A stretch of DNA of 10,455 nucleotides from Candidatus Aminicenantota bacterium (GTDB lineage Bacteria > Acidobacteriota > Aminicenantia > Aminicenantales > Aminicenantaceae), in NCBI GenBank assembly GCA_030617525.1, contig JAUWVG010000041.1:1-10455 (forward strand), read 5' to 3'. Position numbers and translations under genes: made by a program. The notes beneath the pieces are model-generated. The model saw only the letters and a program-made list of their open reading frames with translations. It had not been told where the DNA came from and did no database searches. Of the stretch, positions 5,968-10,455 are shown piece by piece (positions within the stretch are counted from its first letter, which is position 1; every line of letters begins with the position of its first letter).

Positions 5968-7335
5968 TTGGCTTATCAAAAAGACTTTAACAGAGTTCAA
6001 AACATCTATATGAAGGAACTGTGGCTCCGATGTGAGGTGAAGGAGAAAAGATACATTGTCAAAGCAAAAAAAATGTTCGATCTGTCGGTAGCCGACAATT
6101 ATTCCCCCAAACAACAAAAACAGAGGAGAGAAAAGCTCAAAGAAAAAGGAGTAAAGGCAAGAAACTATGAGAGGAGTCTGTATGTTAACAGAATCTCTCC
6201 GGCTTGTTTAAAATGCCCGCACTGCTACAAATACGGAAGCACAATCTATGTCACACTCGACTGCAACCGCCAATGCTTTTTTTGCTTTCGGGATAGGCCC
6301 CTAAATCCTCCAGAAATCCCGTTTAAGCTCATCGAAGACAGGATTAGAGAACTGCACAGGACAACAAAAATGTTTGACTTTTCTCTCGGAGAAGGAGAGC
6401 CTTTTTTAGAGCCGGATAAGATTTTTAGGGCCCTGAAGTTGGTCAACAACCTTACTGAAAATAAATGTTATACATATATTTATACCAATGGCGACCTTTT
6501 AGATGAAAAAATTTTCAAAAAACTAAAGGCGGCTGAACTCAACGAAATCCGAATCAGCATAAAACCCGGGGATTGGGATTTTCAGTCCGTTATCCTGGCC
6601 AAAAAGTATATTCCCCATGTTATAGTCGAAGTCCCTGTTTTTCCAGGGGATGAAGAGAACATGAAGAAACTCTTCAGAGAATTAAATAAGTTGGATATCT
6701 TCGGCATTAATCTATGTGAGCTTATCTATTCAGGCAACAACAAAGTTGGCCTGAAGACATACCAACAAAACGATTATAGACTGAAAACGGATAAACTGAA
6801 TCCATACAAGTCCTTTAATCCCGAGGCCGTGCCCATCTACGGCAGTGAGGAGACGGCTTTTAATCTTCTTGAATATGTCTTGGACAAAAAGTTCTCCATG
6901 GGCGTACATTACTGCTCCTATGAGAATCTGTTCAGCACTCATATAAATGAAAGAATTTTTAAGGCAAAAAAAAATAAGAAACCATATGAATCGGTGACCA
7001 AGTATGGTTTACTAAAAAAGCTGGTTGTCTATTTCCCAGACCATCTCAGAGCTTTGAAGGACTTAAAGAAGAACAATGTTCCTGATGAGGAAATCTTTAT
7101 CTCCACAGAGAATATCCGTTTAGAGACTCATATTAAGAATCTCATTTTTTTGAATCAAAAGGATTATGATGTTGCCGTCGTCCAATCTTCCCGGGAGGGA
7201 GAAGATGTCAAAGTTAAAGTGCTGAGGGGGCCAAAATCCTTGGATCGTAAGAAAAGTCGTGCCGGATCGGATCCAAAACTGTTGAAAGATATCGAACTCT
7301 GGAAGGGGGCGCTCGAGGTACTAGAAATCTATTAG
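5968..7335 (+). CDS. Second radical SAM protein, PflA-like core with extra upstream CxxCxxC
   Basis: A 455-residue radical SAM enzyme unlike the SPASM enzyme before it. The SAM cluster motif is C99-NRQ-C103-FF-C106, followed by LGEGEPFLEPD (140-150), a variant of GGEP, and IYTNGD (171-176). Just before the core is an extra cysteine set, C80-LK-C83-PH-C86-YKYG, which recalls uncharacterised proteins related to pyruvate formate-lyase activating enzyme (COG2108-like), where a Cys pair precedes the SAM motif. The ~60 N-terminal residues are very basic and the C-terminal ~130 residues are unassigned, with no SPASM-type cysteine array. The start is uncertain: TTG 5968 is the first possible codon after an in-frame stop and has GAGAGA upstream, while ATG 6010 (codon 15) has no ribosome site. 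It follows the precursor by 110 bases and precedes the nucleotidyltransferase by 4, so it is probably a second modifying enzyme, reaction unknown. Confidence 0.87.
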   Translation: MAYQKDFNRVQNIYMKELWLRCEVKEKRYIVKAKKMFDLSVADNYSPKQQKQRREKLKEKGVKARNYERSLYVNRISPACLKCPHCYKYGSTIYVTLDCNRQCFFCFRDRPLNPPEIPFKLIEDRIRELHRTTKMFDFSLGEGEPFLEPDKIFRALKLVNNLTENKCYTYIYTNGDLLDEKIFKKLKAAELNEIRISIKPGDWDFQSVILAKKYIPHVIVEVPVFPGDEENMKKLFRELNKLDIFGINLCELIYSGNNKVGLKTYQQNDYRLKTDKLNPYKSFNPEAVPIYGSEETAFNLLEYVLDKKFSMGVHYCSYENLFSTHINERIFKAKKNKKPYESVTKYGLLKKLVVYFPDHLRALKDLKKNNVPDEEIFISTENIRLETHIKNLIFLNQKDYDVAVVQSSREGEDVKVKVLRGPKSLDRKKSRAGSDPKLLKDIELWKGALEVLEIY

Positions 7336-7339
7336 CAGG

Positions 7340-8521
7340 ATGAATTCTCGAAAAAAACACCCTGTTCCCCAAGTAGAAGAAGAATATTTACTTCAATCCC
7401 TCGCGGCAGTGATTTCGGGAAAAAAACTCCAAAGAAGTTTAGTAAGCAGAATCCAGAATAACTTTGACTGGGAATATTTTCTCGAAAGCGCCAGAAAAAA
7501 CAGGATTTCTTCACTCCTCTATTTTTATTTGAAAGATCAGGAAGAGAGTTTCTCTAAAAACTGCTTCAAGCAACTGAATAATGATTACAATGACACATTA
7601 GCCTACAACATCTACCTCTGGGAAAAGACAAAACCCATTCTGAAATCTTTAGAAGAGAAAGGAATCGAAATTCTCCTCCTTAAGGGGATTGCTCTAGGGA
7701 GTACTATTTATCCTTCTCTCGGTATTCGACCGATGAGTGATGTGGACATTCTGATAAAGGATAAGGACACGTTCACTTTTGATGACATTTTGAACAGTCT
7801 AGGCTACGTAGCCATCGATATGAATCCTCAGGACATCGAATTGGGGAAAATGGATTATTTGACCTCTTTTTGCTACGGGGATAAAACTTATTCTTTCCAT
7901 GTTCACCGCCATCTCGTCAATTCAACCCTTCCCACTTTTTCTTATATTTCCAAAATAGATATGGATAGAATCTGGCAGAAGGCCCGGCCGATCGACACCC
8001 AGGGTATAAAAGCCCTCATTCTCTCTCCAGAACATCAGATTATTTATCTCTGTGAGCACAGTCTGAGGATTACACATTCTTTCAGTCGATTGATCTATCC
8101 AACCGACATCGCTCTGACGATAAACTTCTATCGAGACGAGATAGATTGGGACTTTTTAATCAAGGAGAGTTTTTGTTTTGGATTGGAAAGAATGGTTTAC
8201 TGCGGGCTTATTGGAACACACAGAGTTCTGCACACGGAAGTCCCATCTTATGTTTTATCAAATCTTAAGCCGAAGAAACTGACCTTTGGTGAAAAGGTTT
8301 TTCTTTCTCGATTGATCGAAAACAGATCTTCTTCAGGACTCAGCTACTTCGTACACCTGGCGATGAATAGGAAGCCTTCAGAAAAGATCCGGTTTCTTTT
8401 TAGAACGCTCTTTCCCCCAAAAAATATGATGGCCCAAAGACACGGGATTCCACCCTCCAAAATAAATGTTCTCCATTATCTTGCACGTCTAAAAGAAATA
8501 ATCGTAAGTCTGATTTCCTGA
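7340..8521 (+). CDS. Nucleotidyltransferase family protein (NTP_transf_5-like)
   Basis: A 393-residue protein of the nucleotidyltransferase family PF14907 (NTP_transf_5), often found with HprK-related kinases and PqqD-like proteins in peptide clusters, including some lasso peptide clusters. The catalytic region is clear: an amphipathic helix (LKSLEEKGIE), the strand ILLLKGIALGSTIYPS with the Lys-Gly pair at 115-116, then GIRPMSDVDILIK at 128-140. D134 and D136 are the predicted metal-binding carboxylates, and HVHRHLVN (187-194) follows. The C-terminal half is mainly helical. By analogy it would transfer a nucleotidyl group, perhaps to the peptide or to a phosphate added by the kinase, but that chemistry is not established here. 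It starts 4 bases after the second radical SAM gene with a poor ribosome site, so it probably depends on coupled translation, and it is the last gene of the operon. Confidence 0.87.
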   Translation: MNSRKKHPVPQVEEEYLLQSLAAVISGKKLQRSLVSRIQNNFDWEYFLESARKNRISSLLYFYLKDQEESFSKNCFKQLNNDYNDTLAYNIYLWEKTKPILKSLEEKGIEILLLKGIALGSTIYPSLGIRPMSDVDILIKDKDTFTFDDILNSLGYVAIDMNPQDIELGKMDYLTSFCYGDKTYSFHVHRHLVNSTLPTFSYISKIDMDRIWQKARPIDTQGIKALILSPEHQIIYLCEHSLRITHSFSRLIYPTDIALTINFYRDEIDWDFLIKESFCFGLERMVYCGLIGTHRVLHTEVPSYVLSNLKPKKLTFGEKVFLSRLIENRSSSGLSYFVHLAMNRKPSEKIRFLFRTLFPPKNMMAQRHGIPPSKINVLHYLARLKEIIVSLIS

Positions 8522-8523
8522 GG

Positions 8524-9333
8524 TTAATACTGACAGAGGCTTCCGTCCTTTTTGGCCCGTTTCAAAGCGTACTCGAAAAAGAATACTGCCAGTGGAAAGA
8601 GAATAACAGCAAAGCCAAACAGAGCCAGAACTTCAATCTTGACTTGAGAAAAGGAATAACCCATAAGAAGCACTCCTCTCAGTGCCTTTAACGCGTAGGT
8701 TATGGGAAGAAAATGGGAGATGATTTGCAGCGGTTCAGGTAAAATAGATATGGGGTAATAAATCCCGCCTAACAGTTCGAACGCAGTTGAGACAATCCAG
8801 TTGACAGGATCTCCACGTTTGAAAATCATTACAAAACTTGAAGAAATTATTCCGATGCTGCTGAAAGTCAAGATAGAAAGAAAGAGGATGAGCAAAATAA
8901 GAAAAGGCTGGGAAACGCTGAATCTAATGCCGAAAACAAACCTTCCGAGAAGAAGATAAACAAGGATATGAAAGGATGAGAAAATGAAATTCCAGAGGGA
9001 GAGATATATTGTTATCGATGATGCTCTGGTTGGAGTAATCAGCATGGCTTCTAACGTACCCAGCATCTGTTCCTGTCTAATAGCGGCAGCCGAGGATCCC
9101 AGGCCTGTACTCAGGAAAGTGGAAAAGGCAATTCCGATCAAAACAAATGGAAAATACTCTCCTCCATACTCCTGAAGGTAAGGGGCGGCGGCCTGTCCAA
9201 AAAGCTTGGAAATAAAGAAAAAAGTCAATGCCGCAAAAAATATTCCTATTAAACTCGACAAAAATCCGGATTTATAGCTTATTTCAGTTAAAAAATCTTT
9301 TTTAATGAATGCGGCTGCTTTCCTCAGAAACAC
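8524..9333 (-). CDS. ABC-2 type transporter permease
   Basis: Integral membrane subunit of an ABC-2 type exporter, 269 residues, the normal family length. Six hydrophobic segments are visible at about 24-43, 62-80, 108-130, 143-170, 178-195 and 235-254. Between the second and third lies EQMLGTLEAMLITPTR (88-103), the conserved coupling-loop region of drug/antibiotic-type ABC-2 permeases. FELLGGIYYPISILPEPLQ (185-203) is the other family hallmark. The start is GTG, chosen because GGAG lies 8 bases upstream; the gene begins 26 bases after the ATPase gene, so the two form one operon. The stop lies 2 bases from the stop of the convergent nucleotidyltransferase gene. The substrate is unknown. Export of the modified peptide is possible, but the convergent orientation gives no support for it. 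Confidence 0.92.
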   Translation of the reverse strand: MFLRKAAAFIKKDFLTEISYKSGFLSSLIGIFFAALTFFFISKLFGQAAAPYLQEYGGEYFPFVLIGIAFSTFLSTGLGSSAAAIRQEQMLGTLEAMLITPTRASSITIYLSLWNFIFSSFHILVYLLLGRFVFGIRFSVSQPFLILLILFLSILTFSSIGIISSSFVMIFKRGDPVNWIVSTAFELLGGIYYPISILPEPLQIISHFLPITYALKALRGVLLMGYSFSQVKIEVLALFGFAVILFPLAVFFFEYALKRAKKDGSLCQY

Positions 9334-9359
9334 GTCGTTTTCTCCAGTATTAAATCCCT

Positions 9360-10166
9360 CTACACAAAATATTCAAAGATTTCGTCGATGGTGGCCTCCG
9401 GATTTTTTATTAGACTCTTTAATTCCGATACCGTTCCGCAGGCTTTTATTCGGCCCTTATCCATCAGGGCAATCCGGTCCGTAAAATCCACGGCTTCCTT
9501 CAGGTTGTGGGTCGTAAAAAAAACCGTCCTTTTATCCCTCCCCACAATTCTTTCTTTGATAAATTGGCGGAACTGAACAGCGCTCGGATAGTCAAGGCTC
9601 TTCGTCGGCTCATCCATGAACAAAATTTTTGCGTCACTGAGAAGAATCCTGGCAATAGCGAGATGCTGCTTCATTCCGGTTGAGTATTCATCGAATCTAT
9701 TATCCATGTATTCCTGCATATCCAACAACTCGACGAGATAATCTATCTTTTTATTGATTTCTGCAGGTTCTATGTTGTACAGAGCTCCAAAAAATTTTAA
9801 ATTCTGCCTGCCCGAAAGCCTCCAGTAAAAGCTCCTCTCCTCCCCTGTAACCAGCCCAATCGATTTTCTCACCTTGTGTCCATCCTTGACTATTTCAAAT
9901 CCGTTCACATAAGCTTTTCCATGAGTCGGAAAAATCAGCGTGCACAGCATCTTGATCAAAGTGGTTTTTCCCGCCCCGTTTGGCCCCAAAAGCCCGAATA
10001 TCTCTCCTTTTTCTATTTTAATATTAACTCCATCAACGGCTTTAATAACGGGTCCTTTCTTGAAAGCTCGTGGAATAAAATCGAGTAGATTTGTTGAGGG
10101 AGTAAAATGCTTGGTCAAATCAAAAGTTTCGATGATGTATGATGATTTACTCATGATTTTTTTCAA
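9360..10166 (-). CDS. ABC transporter ATP-binding protein (NatA/drug-exporter type)
   Basis: Cytoplasmic ATPase partner of the ABC-2 permease, 268 residues. Walker A is GPNGAGKTT (61-69), the signature is YSTGMKQHLAIAR (161-173, with STGMK in place of LSGGQ, common in this subfamily), Walker B is ILFMDEPT (181-188), the D-loop is SLD, and the switch is H220 in FFTTHNLKEA. The ~40-residue stretch before the core (about 20-40, FTPSTNLLDFIPRAFKK) and the motif GEERSFYWRLSGRQNL (108-123) are typical of NatA-like exporters. There is no peptidase C39 domain, so this transporter cannot itself remove a leader. Start: TTG 10166 or ATG 10154 (codon 5) are both possible and neither has a good ribosome site; ATG 10154 may well be the true one. 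A good promoter lies about 60-85 bases upstream. Confidence 0.93.
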   Translation of the reverse strand: MKKIMSKSSYIIETFDLTKHFTPSTNLLDFIPRAFKKGPVIKAVDGVNIKIEKGEIFGLLGPNGAGKTTLIKMLCTLIFPTHGKAYVNGFEIVKDGHKVRKSIGLVTGEERSFYWRLSGRQNLKFFGALYNIEPAEINKKIDYLVELLDMQEYMDNRFDEYSTGMKQHLAIARILLSDAKILFMDEPTKSLDYPSAVQFRQFIKERIVGRDKRTVFFTTHNLKEAVDFTDRIALMDKGRIKACGTVSELKSLIKNPEATIDEIFEYFV

Positions 10167-10220
10167 GATTCAGAGCCAAATCCCAATCCCTTCCATTTGA
10201 TGTTATATATCTTTTAGCAC

Positions 10221-10248
10221 TTTATAATAATTGGACAACTCATGTCAA
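10221..10248 (-). promoter_or_regulatory. Sigma70-type promoter of the ABC transporter operon
   Basis: Read on the minus strand: a perfect -35 box TTGACA (10248 to 10243), a 16-base spacer, then TATAAA (10226 to 10221) as the -10 box. It points at the ATPase gene and would leave a leader of roughly 50-60 bases. The region is AT-rich and non-coding. It supports a bacterial host and independent expression of the transporter. Confidence 0.6.
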
Positions 10249-10252
10249 TATG

Positions 10253-10279
10253 TTGTATAGATGTAAGTAATACATACAA
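10253..10279. promoter_or_regulatory. Imperfect inverted repeat, possible operator between divergent genes
   Basis: TTGTAT (10253-10258) and ATACAA (10274-10279) are exact inverted arms, with one further AT/AT match inside, centred near 10266. It lies just upstream of the transporter promoter and about 40 bases before the divergent + strand gene, a typical place for a regulator site. AT-rich sequence makes chance arms likely, and no regulator gene is in view. Confidence 0.25.
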
Positions 10280-10318
10280 AATGTGGTTTTCGCGGCGTCG
10301 CACACATCAGGGAACATG

Positions 10319-10455
10319 ATGGACACATACCACCAAGAGTCTATTACGATTCAAAAATGGCTTAAAGAGAATAAAAGGCCAGTTATATTCACATTAGTTA
10401 TCCTCCTGTGTTCGGCGATAGGGTGGATAGTGTATGCTCAGTTCGGCCATCAGTA
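10319..10455 (+). CDS. Start of an unidentified single-pass membrane protein, 3' partial
   Basis: An open frame begins at tandem ATG codons 10316 and 10319 and runs to the window edge (about 45 residues). AGGGA at 10309-10313 is better spaced for the second ATG. The visible protein has a polar, charged N-terminus (MDTYHQESITIQKWLKENKR), then a hydrophobic segment (about 21-40, PVIFTLVILL then CSAIGWIVYA), so it is probably anchored with its N-terminus in the cytoplasm (positive residues before the segment) and its bulk outside. I do not recognise the family. It is divergent from the ABC operon and shares its upstream region, where the 152 bases from 10167 hold the transporter promoter and a possible operator. 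Confidence 0.6.
   Translation, partial: MDTYHQESITIQKWLKENKRPVIFTLVILLCSAIGWIVYAQFGHQ

Noticed and set aside
3015..8521. Lasso peptide cluster
   Set aside because: The RRE, HprK-like kinase, nucleotidyltransferase and YxxP leader motif resemble one, but there is no asparagine-synthetase-like cyclase and no B2-type protease, and the core has no Gly/Ala/Ser/Cys-plus-Asp/Glu arrangement typical of a lasso ring.
8532..8553. Possible terminator for the peptide operon
   Set aside because: GAC/GTC plus GA/TC can form a short hairpin before a run of T, but it has an A-C mismatch, only five pairs and lies within the permease coding sequence; too weak to call.
9940..10200. Plus-strand open frame opposite the ABC ATPase start
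   Set aside because: Covers the Walker A coding region of the ATPase in antisense and shows no domain or ribosome site.
10223..10228. TATAAT as a + strand -10 box
   Set aside because: The nearest -35-like sequence (TTGATG at 10197) would need a 20-base spacer; the same AT stretch is better explained by the minus-strand promoter.
10281..10319. Short frame from ATG 10281 before the last gene
   Set aside because: Only 12 codons, ending in a TGA that overlaps the start of the better supported gene at 10316/10319, and without a ribosome site.

Overview
The window is bacterial DNA of moderately low GC. Its genes are tightly packed, start with a mix of ATG, GTG and TTG, and often have recognisable Shine-Dalgarno sites; one good sigma70-type promoter is visible. 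The sequence does not fix the phylum. An uncultivated or environmental, probably anaerobic, lineage is plausible because three different radical SAM enzymes sit together, but that is inference.

Positions 1-8521 (+ strand) hold what looks like one ribosomally synthesised and post-translationally modified peptide (RiPP) operon. In order: a radical SAM protein with an N-terminal cobalamin-binding-like domain (5' end cut by the window); an arginase-fold protein of the UPF0489 / peptide arginase type fused to TPR repeats; a stand-alone PqqD-like RiPP recognition element (RRE); a YkgJ-type Cys-cluster protein; an HPr-kinase-like ATPase; a radical SAM/SPASM enzyme; a short gene at 5714-5857; a second, different radical SAM enzyme; and an NTP_transf_5-type nucleotidyltransferase. 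Most junctions overlap or have gaps of 10 bases or less. The exception is about 110 bases after the short gene.

The main discovery is the short gene. It begins inside the end of the SPASM gene behind a clear GGAGG site and encodes 47 residues: a Lys-rich leader with a YxxPxM element, then two 12-residue repeats of the form F-x-A-x-R-D-T-(R/K)-R-S-C. The two copies use different synonymous codons at most shared residues, so the protein sequence appears to be what is conserved. I propose it is the RiPP precursor. The PqqD-like protein would present its leader, the SPASM radical SAM enzyme would act on the Cys-containing core, and the arginase-fold protein would convert core Arg to ornithine. 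The kinase, nucleotidyltransferase, YkgJ protein and the other two radical SAM enzymes may add further changes. No leader peptidase and no dedicated peptide exporter is visible among the + strand genes.

Positions 8524-10166 (- strand) hold an ABC-2 type exporter, ATPase then permease, convergent with the peptide operon and 2 bases from it. It has its own promoter near 10221-10248 and could export the product or be unrelated. From about 10319 a new + strand gene begins with a short cytoplasmic stretch and one membrane segment, then runs off the window.
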